DNA from: CBDFHB01 sp965250115
Lineage (GTDB): Bacteria; Acidobacteriota; Vicinamibacteria; Marinacidobacterales; SMYC01
Length of the DNA: 64,000 bases
Direction: 5' to 3'
Assembly: GCA_965250115.1 (NCBI GenBank)
Contig: CBDFNJ010000001.1
Span: 1,426,001 to 1,490,000, forward strand
The notes under the pieces were generated by a model that saw only the letters and a program-made list of their open reading frames with translations, had not been told where the DNA came from and did not search any database. This document shows positions 44,983 to 53,033 of this stretch, one piece after another; position 1 is the stretch's first letter; each line of letters begins with the position of its first letter. A program made the position numbers and the translations under genes.

Positions 44983-45232
44983 ATGCAGCCTGCGGGTGTC
45001 TCAAAGTTGCTGACACGTTCCGAACCCGCCGTCAAGACCGAGACCGCTCTCGGCTACCTCGAGGAAGAGGCCAAGCTCGGCCAGCTCGACCTGGAACTGC
45101 TGGATCTTTTTATCGAGGCGAAGGTCTACGAGGAGGGCCTGACGAACTAGCGGAGGGCCTCGGCCGATGAGGTAGGCCAATATTCCATTCACGCCCTCGA
45201 TTGGACCACCAGGTGGGATTTCATGGCTCCAA

Positions 45233-45261
45233 TTGACGTCTGCCTCACATCCTGATAGAAC
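45233..45261 (+). promoter_or_regulatory. pdxR promoter, likely leaderless transcript
   Basis: TTGACG (45233-45238) and TAGAAC (45256-45261) are spaced by 17 bases. The expected transcription start is about 45268, the A of the pdxR ATG, so the mRNA would have no leader. A short palindrome CCACC-A-GGTGG (45206-45216) and ATTGG/AATTG repeats upstream are possible PdxR binding sites. Confidence 0.45.
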
Positions 45262-45278
45262 ATTGGCATGGGCCAATG
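45261..45278 (+). promoter_or_regulatory. Inverted repeat across the pdxR start codon
   Basis: CATTGGC (45261-45267) and GCCAATG (45272-45278) flank ATGG, with the start codon in the centre. It may be an operator for autoregulation, or a hairpin when an upstream promoter is used. Confidence 0.45.
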
Positions 45279-46767
45279 GGATCTGGAACTGGATCGCTCC
45301 TCCACTGTCGCGCTCTACCGACAGCTTCGTGACCGCATCGTCGAGTTGATCGAGGACGGCGTTGTGTCAGCGGGCGAGAAGCTTCCAGCGAGTCGTGAGT
45401 TAGCGACGGAGCTCGGACTGAACCGAAACACCGTCACGAGTGCCTACGACGAGCTCGTCGAGAGCGGATTCGTTCGCTCCCACGTAGGTCAAGGCACCTT
45501 CGTTCTCGAAAGGCCTCCACCGCCGACCCCGATTTCGTGGAGTTTCTCCAGGGCAGGGCAAGCTTCGGGTGAGCGGGTTCGAGCGGCGGCGGCGCCTTCG
45601 TCCCATCCCGACCCGATCGACTTCGCATCACTCGTTCCCGACGAGGAGCTTTTCCCCGTCGAGCCTTTCCGAGAAGCCCTCGACGAAGTGCTCGCGCGCG
45701 ACGGCAAAAAACTGCTGCAATACGGGCCGGCGGCAGGTCATCCGCCACTCCGGGACTATATCGCCAAGCGGCTCGAATCTCGTGGGGTCCGTGCGTCCGC
45801 CGAGAACGTCTTGATCGTCAACGGGTCTCAGCAAGGGCTCGATCTGGTTTGTCGGAGTCTGCTCGATCCGGGGGACCGGGTCGCGCTCGAGAGCCCGACC
45901 TATACCATCATCCTGCCACTGCTCGCGCAGTACCAGGCTCGCATCGACGAGATCCCCATGACCGAACAAGGCATGGACCTGGACGCCCTGTCGCGGCTGT
46001 TCGAGGCAACGAGGCCGAGGTTGGTGTTCACGATGCCCACATTCCACAACCCAACCGGCATCACCATGGGCGAAGCGGCTCGCCGGCGGCTGCTCGATAT
46101 GAGTGCAAGGGTCGGCGTTCCGATCGTCGAGGACGATTTCGACTCCGAGCTCCGTTTCGCTGGGGAGAGCGTGCCCCCGTTGAAAGCTCTCGATGAGCAC
46201 GACGGGGTGCTCCACATTGGCACCTTTTCCAAGGGGCTCTTTCCGGGACTGCGCATCGGCTGGATTGTCGCTCCAAAGCGAGTGGTGGAGGCGATGGGAC
46301 GTTCGAAGCTCATTGCCGACTACCACTCGAGCCTTCTGCTCCAAGAAGCGGTGCTGCGTTTCTGCCGGCTCGGACTCTACGACGAACATCTCGAGCAGCT
46401 CGCGAACATCTACGGCCGCAAGAGTCGGGTGCTCACCGCGGCGCTATCCCGGCACTTTCCCGACAGCATGAGCTGGACCGAGCCCCAGGGTGGTTACGCT
46501 TTCTGGATTACCCTGCCGAAGGGACTCTCCGCGGAAGCTCTGTTGTCCGAGAGCTCGCAAGAAGGTGTCGTCTTCACCCCGGGATCCCACTTTTTCGCAC
46601 AGACGGAGGGAAAGCGTTTCTTCCGGCTGTCGATCTCGCGGGTTCCCGAGGAGCGCATCGAAGCTGGAATTCGAAAGCTTGGCGATATCATCGGCCGCCA
46701 GTTGACCAAGTCGACGGGCGAGGAGACTCATCGGGCTCGGGGGCAAGAGCCCGCTTTGCACATCTGA
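45268..46767 (+). CDS. pdxR: MocR/PdxR-type regulator with aminotransferase domain
   Basis: The 499-residue protein has a GntR winged-helix domain (YRQLRDRIVELIEDGVVSAGEKLP, LNRNTVTSAYDEL) and a fold-type I aminotransferase domain. The latter contains FHNPTGITM, the PLP Lys in IGTFSKGLFPGLRIGW, and EPQGGYAFW. PdxR-type proteins sense PLP and control pdxST. Here pdxS starts 36 bases downstream on the same strand, unlike the divergent layout in many Gram-positives, so regulator and enzymes may form one operon. Confidence 0.9.
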   Translation: MGQWDLELDRSSTVALYRQLRDRIVELIEDGVVSAGEKLPASRELATELGLNRNTVTSAYDELVESGFVRSHVGQGTFVLERPPPPTPISWSFSRAGQASGERVRAAAAPSSHPDPIDFASLVPDEELFPVEPFREALDEVLARDGKKLLQYGPAAGHPPLRDYIAKRLESRGVRASAENVLIVNGSQQGLDLVCRSLLDPGDRVALESPTYTIILPLLAQYQARIDEIPMTEQGMDLDALSRLFEATRPRLVFTMPTFHNPTGITMGEAARRRLLDMSARVGVPIVEDDFDSELRFAGESVPPLKALDEHDGVLHIGTFSKGLFPGLRIGWIVAPKRVVEAMGRSKLIADYHSSLLLQEAVLRFCRLGLYDEHLEQLANIYGRKSRVLTAALSRHFPDSMSWTEPQGGYAFWITLPKGLSAEALLSESSQEGVVFTPGSHFFAQTEGKRFFRLSISRVPEERIEAGIRKLGDIIGRQLTKSTGEETHRARGQEPALHI

Positions 46768-46803
46768 GGAAAAGGATCCGCCACATCAAATTGGGAGGCT
46801 ACT

Positions 46804-47685
46804 ATGACCGAGACTACACTCAAGCTGAAAACCGGGCTCGCCGACATGCTCAAGGGCGGTGCCATCATGGACGTCACGAACGCCGAGCAGGCGAAAATCG
46901 CGGAGGACGCCGGGGCGGTCTCCGTCATGGCTCTCGAGCGTGTTCCAGCGGACATCCGAAGGGACGGCGGCATCGCGCGGATGTCTTCCGTGGACAAGAT
47001 TCAGGAGATCATGGATTCGGTGAGTATTCCCGTCATGGCGAAGGTGCGCATCGGGCACTTCGTGGAAGCCCAGCTCCTTCAAGAGATGGGAGTCGACTTC
47101 ATCGACGAGAGCGAGGTCTTGACTCCGGCCGACGAGCAGAACCACGTCGACAAACATGCTTTCGGAGTCCCCTTCGTCTGCGGCTGCCGGGACCTCGGCG
47201 AAGCACTCAGGAGAATCGGTGAGGGAGCGGCGCTGATCCGCACCAAGGGAGAAGCCGGATCGGGCAATATCGTCGAAGCAGTGAGGCATCTTCGGCAGAT
47301 CAACGGTGACATGCGCCGCCTGACCGTGATGGCCCAGGACGAGCTCATGGCCGAGTCCAAACGCCTCGGCGCACCCTACGAGCTCGTTCGTCTCGTCGCC
47401 AAGGAGGGGAGGCTCCCCGTACCGAATTTCGCGGCCGGCGGCGTCTCCACGCCGGCAGATGCAGCCCTGTGCATGCAGCTCGGAGCGGAGACCGTTTTCG
47501 TCGGCTCCGGAGTCTTCAAGTCGCAGGATCCCGCCCTGCGTGCGAAGGCGATTGTCAAAGCCGTCACTCACTATCAGGACCCCAAAGTACTCGTGGAGGT
47601 TTCTCGTGGCCTCGGCGAGCCGATGCCGGGAATCGATGTCGCCGGCCTAGACGAGAAAGAGATGCTCTCGACCCGAGGGTGGTAG
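46804..47685 (+). CDS. pdxS: Pyridoxal 5'-phosphate synthase subunit PdxS
   Basis: PdxS makes PLP from ribose 5-phosphate, glyceraldehyde 3-phosphate and ammonia. The 293-residue protein is highly conserved: GLADMLKGGAIMDVTNAEQA, ALERVPADIRRDGGIARM, the catalytic Lys in MAKVRIGHFVEAQ, and GVSTPADAALCMQLGAE. The ATG has GGAGG at the right distance. Its TAG overlaps the pdxT GTG. Confidence 0.97.
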   Translation: MTETTLKLKTGLADMLKGGAIMDVTNAEQAKIAEDAGAVSVMALERVPADIRRDGGIARMSSVDKIQEIMDSVSIPVMAKVRIGHFVEAQLLQEMGVDFIDESEVLTPADEQNHVDKHAFGVPFVCGCRDLGEALRRIGEGAALIRTKGEAGSGNIVEAVRHLRQINGDMRRLTVMAQDELMAESKRLGAPYELVRLVAKEGRLPVPNFAAGGVSTPADAALCMQLGAETVFVGSGVFKSQDPALRAKAIVKAVTHYQDPKVLVEVSRGLGEPMPGIDVAGLDEKEMLSTRGW

Positions 47686-48320
47686 TGACGAATTCCACTC
47701 GGCGCGATGCCCTCGGCGTCCTCGCGCTCCAGGGCGACTACGTCGAGCATCAGCGCATGCTCGAGAGGCTTGGCTGCCCTTCAAGGTCGGTCCGCAAGGC
47801 AAGCGAGTTAGATGAGATCGATGCTCTCATCCTCCCGGGAGGAGAGAGCACCACCATGATCAAATTCATCCTGGAGGAGGACCTCTTGGAGCCGCTCAAA
47901 CGACTCTTCGATCGCGGCGCAGCCTTCTACGGAACCTGTGCGGGCGCGATCCTCCTCGCCAAGGATGTCACATCACCATCACAGCCGTCGCTAGGTCTCC
48001 TCGATATCGCCGTCGAGCGCAACGGATACGGTCGGCAGGTCGACAGCCACGAGAGTAGCGAGCCGTGCTCGGAGCTCGGCAAGGCTCCACTCCCCATGGT
48101 CTTCATCCGCGCTCCAGTCATTACCCGAACGGGACCCTCCGTTCGGGTTCTCGCCGAGCATCGAACGAAGCCCGTGCTCGTCAGAGAGGAACGCGTTCTC
48201 GTTAGCACGTTTCATCCGGAGCTCTCGGAAGACACGAGAGTCCACGAATACTTCCTGGACCGCGTCGCGCGGCGAGAGGCGGATCCGATTGCTTGGTCGC
48301 GACGTCTGCAAAAACTGTAG
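47685..48320 (+). CDS. pdxT: Pyridoxal 5'-phosphate synthase glutaminase subunit PdxT
   Basis: PdxT splits glutamine and channels ammonia to PdxS. The 211-residue protein shows GVLALQGDYVEHQRMLERLG, LPGGESTTM, the catalytic Cys in YGTCAGAILLAKD and the His-Glu pair in STFHPELSEDTRVHEYFL. The GTG start overlaps the last base of the pdxS TAG, so the two are translated together. It is slightly longer at the C-terminus than most. Confidence 0.95.
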   Translation: MTNSTRRDALGVLALQGDYVEHQRMLERLGCPSRSVRKASELDEIDALILPGGESTTMIKFILEEDLLEPLKRLFDRGAAFYGTCAGAILLAKDVTSPSQPSLGLLDIAVERNGYGRQVDSHESSEPCSELGKAPLPMVFIRAPVITRTGPSVRVLAEHRTKPVLVREERVLVSTFHPELSEDTRVHEYFLDRVARREADPIAWSRRLQKL

Positions 48321-48338
48321 TGCTCGTGTAAACTTTTT

Positions 48339-48363
48339 GAATCGCGCGGAACCCGCGCGATTC
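48339..48363 (+). terminator. Hairpin after pdxT
   Basis: A perfect 11-base stem (GAATCGCGCGG with CCGCGCGATTC, loop AAC) lies 18 bases after the pdxT stop. No T-run follows on either strand, so it may stall or protect the transcript end rather than act as a classical intrinsic terminator. Confidence 0.5.
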
Positions 48364-48798
48364 GCGGATCTGTTGCAGATAATAACGGTTGCTGCCACTC
48401 CACTATCTGGCATTAAACTTGCGAAACCGCTAGCGAACACCGTTCCATATTGGGCAATGTCTTCGCAGGTCTGGCTGGGCAGAAGCTTGGATTCAGGAGG
48501 AGTCGATTCTGATCGTGGGAGCCCCTCCTGCGGCGGACGAGGCAGCGGCGACTCTGACGGCCGAGTCCTGGCACCTCACGCTGTGAGTCACAACGACTGG
48601 GTCGGTTGCACCCCCGCCTCCATCGGCACGGCCGCAATCCAGGCTCGACCTTCCTCCCGATTGACCTCTAAAGCCTGCCTGCGGGAGAGTTGCCGCGGTT
48701 GCTCCGAGAGGTCAGGGACGCCGCGGATGGCGGCCGGGGAGCCTAGGTTCACAGCGCGCGCCCCGCGCCTAGTGCCACCCCGGCGGCCCCTCACCCGG
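48364..48798. other. Unassigned non-coding region ending at a terminator
   Basis: About 435 bases between the pdxT hairpin and the terminator at 48799 have no convincing gene: open frames on both strands give low-complexity proteins without a ribosome binding site. Several short inverted repeats are present, e.g. CTAGG/CCTAG around 48745-48774. The intrinsic terminator at the end suggests a transcript that is not pdxT, possibly a structured RNA. I could not match it to RNase P, tmRNA, 6S or a riboswitch by eye. Confidence 0.4.
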
Positions 48799-48825
48799 AC
48801 GGGCCTTTACCGCCCGTATTTTTTT
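48799..48825 (+). terminator. Intrinsic terminator upstream of pal
   Basis: ACGGGC (48799-48804) pairs with GCCCGT (48812-48817) around a 7-base loop, followed by A and seven T residues. It is a typical rho-independent terminator on the plus strand, placed just before the pal promoter. Confidence 0.75.
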
Positions 48826-48833
48826 CCATATCA

Positions 48834-48863
48834 TTGACAAGCTGGAGTTGTAACGATTAGACT
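48834..48863 (+). promoter_or_regulatory. Sigma70-like promoter of pal
   Basis: A perfect -35 TTGACA (48834-48839) and TAGACT (48858-48863) are spaced by 18 bases. Transcription would begin near 48870, leaving a leader of about 130 bases before pal. Confidence 0.55.
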
Positions 48864-48999
48864 TGCGCTCCAGTAGAGGATCCTGCCCCGTTGGCTCAGG
48901 TTTGAAAAACAAGCTTCTCGACAGACTTATTGACGAATGCTGCGCGACCGTTGGCGAGGAGCCCGTTCGAAATATCCATACCGCGCAGGAGGTGAGTAC

Positions 49000-49566
49000 G
49001 TGAAAAGATCTTGGTTGGCCTCCCTCGGATTGCTGATCTTTAGTGTCACGTTGATTTCAGGGTTGGCCGGATGCGGAAAGGGACCACCACCGCCGCCGCC
49101 GCCACCAGTGGAAGAGCCGCCACCGCCACCGCCACCGCCACCGCCACCGCCGCCGCCACCGCCGCCGCCACCGCCGCCGCCGACGCCCGCCGAGCTGTTT
49201 GGCACGGCCAGCGTCAGCGAGCTGCAGCGGAGTCTCAACGACGTGCACTTCGACTACGACAAGTCCGATTTGCGCGACGATGCCAGGGCGGCTCTGGCAA
49301 AGAACGCAGACTGGCTCAAGCTCAGCTACAACACCGCGGTCATCCAGGTGGAAGGCCATTGTGACGAGCGTGGGACCATTCAGTACAACCTGGCCCTCGG
49401 AGAACGACGGGCCCGGGCAGCCATGGAGTACCTGCAGTCCCTGGATGTGCCAGCCAACCGGCTCAAGATGGTGAGCTACGGCAAGGAGCAGCCGCAGTGT
49501 ACCGAAGGCACCGAGAGCTGCTGGCAGCGCAACCGGCGAGCGCACTTCAAGATCGACGCGAAGTAG
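49000..49566 (+). CDS. pal: Peptidoglycan-associated lipoprotein Pal
   Basis: Pal is an outer-membrane lipoprotein that binds peptidoglycan and works with Tol. The 188-residue protein has a lipoprotein signal with lipobox LAGC. A linker with runs of 8 and 22 prolines, broken by VEE, follows. The OmpA-like domain shows VHFDYDKSDLRDDA, VEGHCDERGTIQYNLALGERRA and a final RRAHFKI. The GTG start has GGAGG seven bases upstream; an earlier in-frame start has none. No tol genes are adjacent. A strong terminator follows. Confidence 0.94.
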   Translation: MKRSWLASLGLLIFSVTLISGLAGCGKGPPPPPPPPVEEPPPPPPPPPPPPPPPPPPPPPPTPAELFGTASVSELQRSLNDVHFDYDKSDLRDDARAALAKNADWLKLSYNTAVIQVEGHCDERGTIQYNLALGERRARAAMEYLQSLDVPANRLKMVSYGKEQPQCTEGTESCWQRNRRAHFKIDAK

Positions 49567-49586
49567 ACGATCGAGCGAGAACGACA

Positions 49587-49619
49587 GAAGCCCCGGGTCA
49601 TCCCGGGGCTTCTTTTTTT
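49587..49619. terminator. Intrinsic terminator after pal
   Basis: A perfect 11-base stem (GAAGCCCCGGG with CCCGGGGCTTC, loop TCAT) is followed by seven T residues. It ends pal transcription and lies 16 bases before the stop of the converging glutaredoxin-like gene. Confidence 0.92.
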
Positions 49620-49634
49620 GTCATCGAGGTCTAA

Positions 49635-49901
49635 CTAAGTACTCTCGAGAAGAAGCCGGCGGCGAAGATCCTTTGCCGTCGCCCGGTGCTTGAAGGCCTT
49701 GCTCCCGTTTACGAATAGGACCGGGATATCGTTCTCGAAACGCGACGAAAGCTCGTCGTCGACGGAGATATCCACCACGGTGAGCAGGACGCCGAGCCCC
49801 TGAGTCGCCTTCTGAAGCGATTCCTTCATCTCGTCACAGAGGTGACAGCCAGGTCGCGACAGGAGTTGGACCTCGATTCTGGCCCGCGGCGGCTCGATCA
49901 T
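49635..49901 (-). CDS. Glutaredoxin-like thioredoxin-fold protein (DUF836)
   Basis: The 88-residue protein has the thioredoxin fold start VQLLSRPGCHLCDEMKESL, with the active-site pair CHLC, and the cis-proline NDIPVLFVNG. Such small proteins are putative disulfide reductases. It is the last gene of the pyrK-pyrD-pyrF run, and its ATG overlaps the pyrF TGA (ATGA). Confidence 0.85.
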   Translation of the reverse strand: MIEPPRARIEVQLLSRPGCHLCDEMKESLQKATQGLGVLLTVVDISVDDELSSRFENDIPVLFVNGSKAFKHRATAKDLRRRLLLEST

Positions 49902-50593
49902 GCGCTCGCGATCTCGTCGACAATGCGGCGGGCCGCGTCTTTCGGATCCACGTCCCTGGTGATGGCTCGGCCGACAACGACGTAGCGGGCGCCGCGCCGC
50001 GCCGCCTCTCCCGGCGTCGCGACCCGTTTCTGATCGTGTGCGGCCTGAGCCCAGACGGGCCTGACGCCCGGTACGAGAATCTGGAGTCGGTCCTCCGTAG
50101 CCTCCCGAATCGCTTCGACTTCAAAAGCCGAAGCGACCACGCCGTCGAGACCGCTCTCGTCGGCCATTCGGGCCAGCCGCACGACCTGGGCGAGACTCCC
50201 ATCTAGAAAACCCAGCTCCCGCAGATCGTCATCGCCGAGATGCGTCAGAACCGTGACGCCGAAGATCAGTGGAGTTCTCGCCCTACGGGCGGCGACGGCG
50301 GCCGCCATCATCGCCCTCCCGCCCGACGCATGGACATCGAGGATATGGACGCCGTGCGCCGCGGAAGAAGCGACGCCGCCGGCCACGGTTGCCGGGATGT
50401 CGTGAAACTTCAAGTCGAGAAAAATTCGGCTACCCGCGAGGGCGCCGAGAATCGCTGGTCCCTCCGCCGTGAAGAGCTCCTTGCCCACTTTAAAGAAGTC
50501 GACGACCGGCGCGAGAGCGTCGCGCAAACGGAGGGCCTCGTCACGGGTCGAGACGTCGAGAGCAACGATGAGCTCGGAAGCCTTGCCTACCAC
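49898..50593 (-). CDS. pyrF: Orotidine 5'-phosphate decarboxylase
   Basis: PyrF makes UMP from OMP, the last step of pyrimidine synthesis. The 231-residue protein shows LIVALDVSTRDEAL, the catalytic FLDLKFHDIPATVAGG (Lys and Asp residues) and the phosphate-binding VPGVRP and YVVVGRAIT. The GTG start overlaps the end of pyrD by 7 bases and gives the normal length; the frame remains open far upstream only as a shadow of pyrD. Confidence 0.94.
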   Translation of the reverse strand: MVGKASELIVALDVSTRDEALRLRDALAPVVDFFKVGKELFTAEGPAILGALAGSRIFLDLKFHDIPATVAGGVASSAAHGVHILDVHASGGRAMMAAAVAARRARTPLIFGVTVLTHLGDDDLRELGFLDGSLAQVVRLARMADESGLDGVVASAFEVEAIREATEDRLQILVPGVRPVWAQAAHDQKRVATPGEAARRGARYVVVGRAITRDVDPKDAARRIVDEIASA

Positions 50594-51549
50594 CCGGGTG
50601 GAACCGCCGTTACATCCACGATGATGCCGCCGGTGAGCTCGCGGAGGGCATGCACCCGATGGCGGCGGCAGTAGTCCGAGAGCCCATCGAGGGTGCGCCG
50701 CCAGACCCCTGGATCCACGAAGCCCATCGTGCCGATCTGGACGGCGGAGGCGCCGGCGAGCACGAACTCGAGCACATCTTCGTACGACGATATGCCGCCG
50801 ATCCCGATAATCGGGATCGAGAGCGCTTGCGAGGCTTGATAGACGAGGCGCACGGCGATGGGACGAATCGCAGGTCCGGAGAGTCCTCCGACAACGTTGG
50901 CTAGACGAGGTTTTCTGGTCTCGACGTCGATCGCCATGGCGGGCATTGTGTTGATCAGAGAGACTGCGTCCGCACCCGCGGATTCGACCTTTCGAGCGAC
51001 GGCCGCGATGTCGGTCACATTCGGGCTCAGCTTGGGAATGACAGGAAGACGGGTCGCTTTGCGCACCGCCTCGGTTACGTAGGCGGCCATGTCGGGATCG
51101 CAGCCGAATAGGATGCCACCCTCGTGCACGTTGGGGCAGGAGATGTTCATCTCGATCCCGGAAATACCCTCCACGGTATCGAGCAAGCGCGCGAGCTCCG
51201 CGTATTCTTCGACGCTGCTGCCGCATATGTTGACGAGGATGGACGTTTGAAGCTCGCGCAGTCGCGGGAGTTTCTCGTCGAGAAACCGCTCTATACCGAC
51301 CTCTTGCAGACCGATGGCGTTGAGCATGCCGGAGGGCGTTTCCCAGATTCGCGGCGGCCGACAGCCGTCGCGCGGCTCGAGATAGAGCCCCTTGACCGCA
51401 ATCGCCCCGATCGCCTCGTAGTCGGCAAGCTCGAGATACTCGGTGCCGTATCCGAAAGTGCCGCTCGCTGCGATGAGCGGAGCCTTCAAATGGATCCCGG
51501 CGATCTCGACACTCAAGTCGGGATGATCCTGGCTCGCACGGCTCGTCAT
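50587..51549 (-). CDS. pyrD: Dihydroorotate dehydrogenase, class 1B catalytic subunit
   Basis: PyrD oxidises dihydroorotate to orotate with FMN. The 320-residue protein has IAASGTFGYGTEYLEL, the active-site NISCPNVHEGG where the 1B enzymes have Cys as base, and GIGGISSYEDVLEFVLAGASAVQIGT. As a 1B enzyme it needs the PyrK subunit, whose gene is directly upstream with an ATGA overlap. pyrF follows, so three pyrimidine steps are coded together. Confidence 0.95.
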   Translation of the reverse strand: MTSRASQDHPDLSVEIAGIHLKAPLIAASGTFGYGTEYLELADYEAIGAIAVKGLYLEPRDGCRPPRIWETPSGMLNAIGLQEVGIERFLDEKLPRLRELQTSILVNICGSSVEEYAELARLLDTVEGISGIEMNISCPNVHEGGILFGCDPDMAAYVTEAVRKATRLPVIPKLSPNVTDIAAVARKVESAGADAVSLINTMPAMAIDVETRKPRLANVVGGLSGPAIRPIAVRLVYQASQALSIPIIGIGGISSYEDVLEFVLAGASAVQIGTMGFVDPGVWRRTLDGLSDYCRRHRVHALRELTGGIIVDVTAVPPGW

Positions 51550-52352
51550 AGAGGGTAAGGATCGTGCTCCCAGCAAACGGCGTCCGCCTCGAAGACGGGT
51601 CCCTCCGAGCAAGATCGCAGGTATTCGGAAACCCCGTCTCCGGTGCGCATATAGACGACGCAACCGAGACAGCATCCCATCCCACAGCCCATCCTTCGCT
51701 CGAGAGAGACCTGGTGCGGAACCGAGAGCGGTCGAGCGATCTCGGCGACTCTTCGAAGCATCGGCGAAGGGCCGCAGGAATACAGCATGGGCGGCCGAGC
51801 GTCGCCGAGTGCCTCCTGCAAGAGATCGGTCACCAAACCCTTTCGCCCATAGCTACCATCTTCCGTCGCGCATCGGACATCCATGTCGAGCGCTTTGAAG
51901 ACCTCCAGAAGATAGAGGTCACATCGACTCCTGCCGCCGAGTAGAACGACCCCACGGCGCCCGTAGCGATGGAGCGCTCTCGAAAAAGCGACGAAGGGCG
52001 CGATACCGACTCCCCCCGCGACGATGACCGGCGTGCGCTCGGGCGGCGGTAGAGTGAAGGCAGAGCCCAGGGGGCCGAGGCACGAAACATTGGTTCCCAG
52101 GGGCAGTCGGGCTAGCGCACGAGTCCCACGTCCCGCCTCCTTGACGAGTAGACTGAACCGACCTTCGCCGTCGGCGTCACAGAAGGAATACGGCCTTCGC
52201 AATAAGACGTCGGACACCTCGGGGAGACGTACCATCGTGAACTGGCCTGGCTCGAAGCTCTCGAAGAGGCTCTCCGAACGGAAGTGGAGCAAGTGCGCGT
52301 CGGAAGAGAGAGCTTGCTTTTCTACCAATTCGGCACTCTCGTCCCTTCTCAC
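51546..52352 (-). CDS. pyrK: Dihydroorotate dehydrogenase electron transfer subunit PyrK
   Basis: PyrK passes electrons from PyrD to NAD+. The 268-residue protein has a flavin-binding barrel (LRRPYSFCDADGEGRFSLLVK), an NAD-binding part (TPVIVAGGVGIAPFVAFSRAL) and the C-terminal 2Fe-2S site ERRMGCGMGCCLGCVVYMRTG with a fourth Cys in RSCSEGP. A GTG start at 52352 lacks a clear ribosome binding site. It starts the pyrK-pyrD-pyrF-glutaredoxin run. Confidence 0.93.
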   Translation of the reverse strand: MRRDESAELVEKQALSSDAHLLHFRSESLFESFEPGQFTMVRLPEVSDVLLRRPYSFCDADGEGRFSLLVKEAGRGTRALARLPLGTNVSCLGPLGSAFTLPPPERTPVIVAGGVGIAPFVAFSRALHRYGRRGVVLLGGRSRCDLYLLEVFKALDMDVRCATEDGSYGRKGLVTDLLQEALGDARPPMLYSCGPSPMLRRVAEIARPLSVPHQVSLERRMGCGMGCCLGCVVYMRTGDGVSEYLRSCSEGPVFEADAVCWEHDPYPL

Positions 52353-52379
52353 GGGATGGAGTATACCGCGATTCGAAAA

Positions 52380-53030
52380 TTACGCCGTGTAGACGAGGTG
52401 GTGGATGCGGCCGATCTTTCCGCGTTGCGAGAGTCGGTAGAATCTCCTCAGCTCGGGCAGCAACCTCGCGAAGCGACCTCTCGATAGCGCGGCTTGCACA
52501 AAGTGGGAACAATATCGCGAGGCGAGCGAGCTGGCCACCTCGTAGCGCTCGCGTCGGCCGCCCTCGATGTCCGCGCGGACCTCGAAGTCGCCGAAGAGGC
52601 GGTCGAGGAGATCCTTGGGGACCCGGCCTCGGTTCCTCGACGCCAGAAGCAGCGTTGCCGTCACGAACTTGTCAACTTCCGCCTGTAGCTCCAGCTCCAG
52701 TTCCGTTACGACGCGCTCCCTTGACGCACTGAAGAGAAGGTAGGCAAAGTGGCTGACCTCCTCGATGGCCGTGACCAGGGTCTCGAAGCTCTCGGACGTC
52801 ATTTGCACCGAAAGGTCGATCTCCCGCAGCCGGCCGAGCTTCTCATCGTCGATATAGACTCCGAGCTCGAGCTCCTCGCCCCGCTCGTTTTGACGAACGA
52901 GCACTTTGCTGTGCCTCGGGTCGGCGCCGAAGTGGGCACAGAGGTCTCCCGTGATCAAGAAATCGCGGATATCGACCTCGAGCTCCAAACTATAGACCTG
53001 ATCGATATGCCTGAGAATGGACTCGAGCAT
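52380..53030 (-). CDS. Helical protein of unknown function
   Basis: I do not recognise the family. The 216-residue protein seems cytoplasmic: no signal, no membrane helix and two cysteines. An N-terminal alpha/beta part (VYSLELEVDIRDFLITGDL, VLVRQNERGEELELGVYIDD) is followed by a helical part rich in Glu and Leu (FAYLLFSASRERVVTELELE, EVDKFVTATLLLASRN). It ends with RFYRLSQRGKIGRIHHLVYTA. It lies three bases downstream of a second unknown gene on the same strand, so the pair is probably co-transcribed. Confidence 0.68.
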   Translation of the reverse strand: MLESILRHIDQVYSLELEVDIRDFLITGDLCAHFGADPRHSKVLVRQNERGEELELGVYIDDEKLGRLREIDLSVQMTSESFETLVTAIEEVSHFAYLLFSASRERVVTELELELQAEVDKFVTATLLLASRNRGRVPKDLLDRLFGDFEVRADIEGGRRERYEVASSLASRYCSHFVQAALSRGRFARLLPELRRFYRLSQRGKIGRIHHLVYTA

Positions 53031-53033
53031 GGT

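Larger units (their letters stand above)
43308..45022 (+). mobile_element. IS3-family insertion sequence
   Basis: The element carries orfA and orfB in the -1 relation typical of IS3. Imperfect terminal repeats are seen: TGTGCCAACATCCTTGAGACA at the left (43311) against the reverse complement of 44997-45017, with 16 of 21 matches. The flanking AACCC at 43303-43307 and 45023-45027 may be the target duplication, which sets the ends given here to within a few bases. It is inserted in an HD-GYP gene whose frame continues on both sides. Confidence 0.85.
41469..45150 (+). pseudogene. GAF/HD-GYP cyclic-di-GMP phosphodiesterase gene, interrupted
   Basis: The first 460 codons encode a regulator with an N-terminal receiver-like part, a GAF domain (residues about 140-325, ending GVLQLINKKKA) and the start of an HD-GYP domain (LLHDFGKVGVKERVLVKATK). 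An in-frame TAG at 42852 separates it from the rest of the same frame, with HHEKLDGTGYSNGL and SDIYDALTARDRPYKP. The IS3 element follows. After the IS, 45024-45150 continues AVKTETALGYLEEEAKLGQLD to a stop, the normal HD-GYP end. GYP reads GYS. HD-GYP proteins degrade cyclic-di-GMP; this one cannot be made whole. Confidence 0.88.

Noticed and set aside
45001..45276. 91-codon minus-strand frame beside the IS3 element
   Set aside because: The plus strand here reads as the C-terminus of the interrupted HD-GYP protein, so this is its antisense.
48339..48363. Hairpin after pdxT as a classical rho-independent terminator
   Set aside because: The stem is perfect but no T-run follows on either strand.
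48289..48837. 182-codon frame covering the gap after pdxT
   Set aside because: It starts inside pdxT, crosses the hairpin and the intrinsic terminator, and has no recognisable sequence or ribosome binding site.
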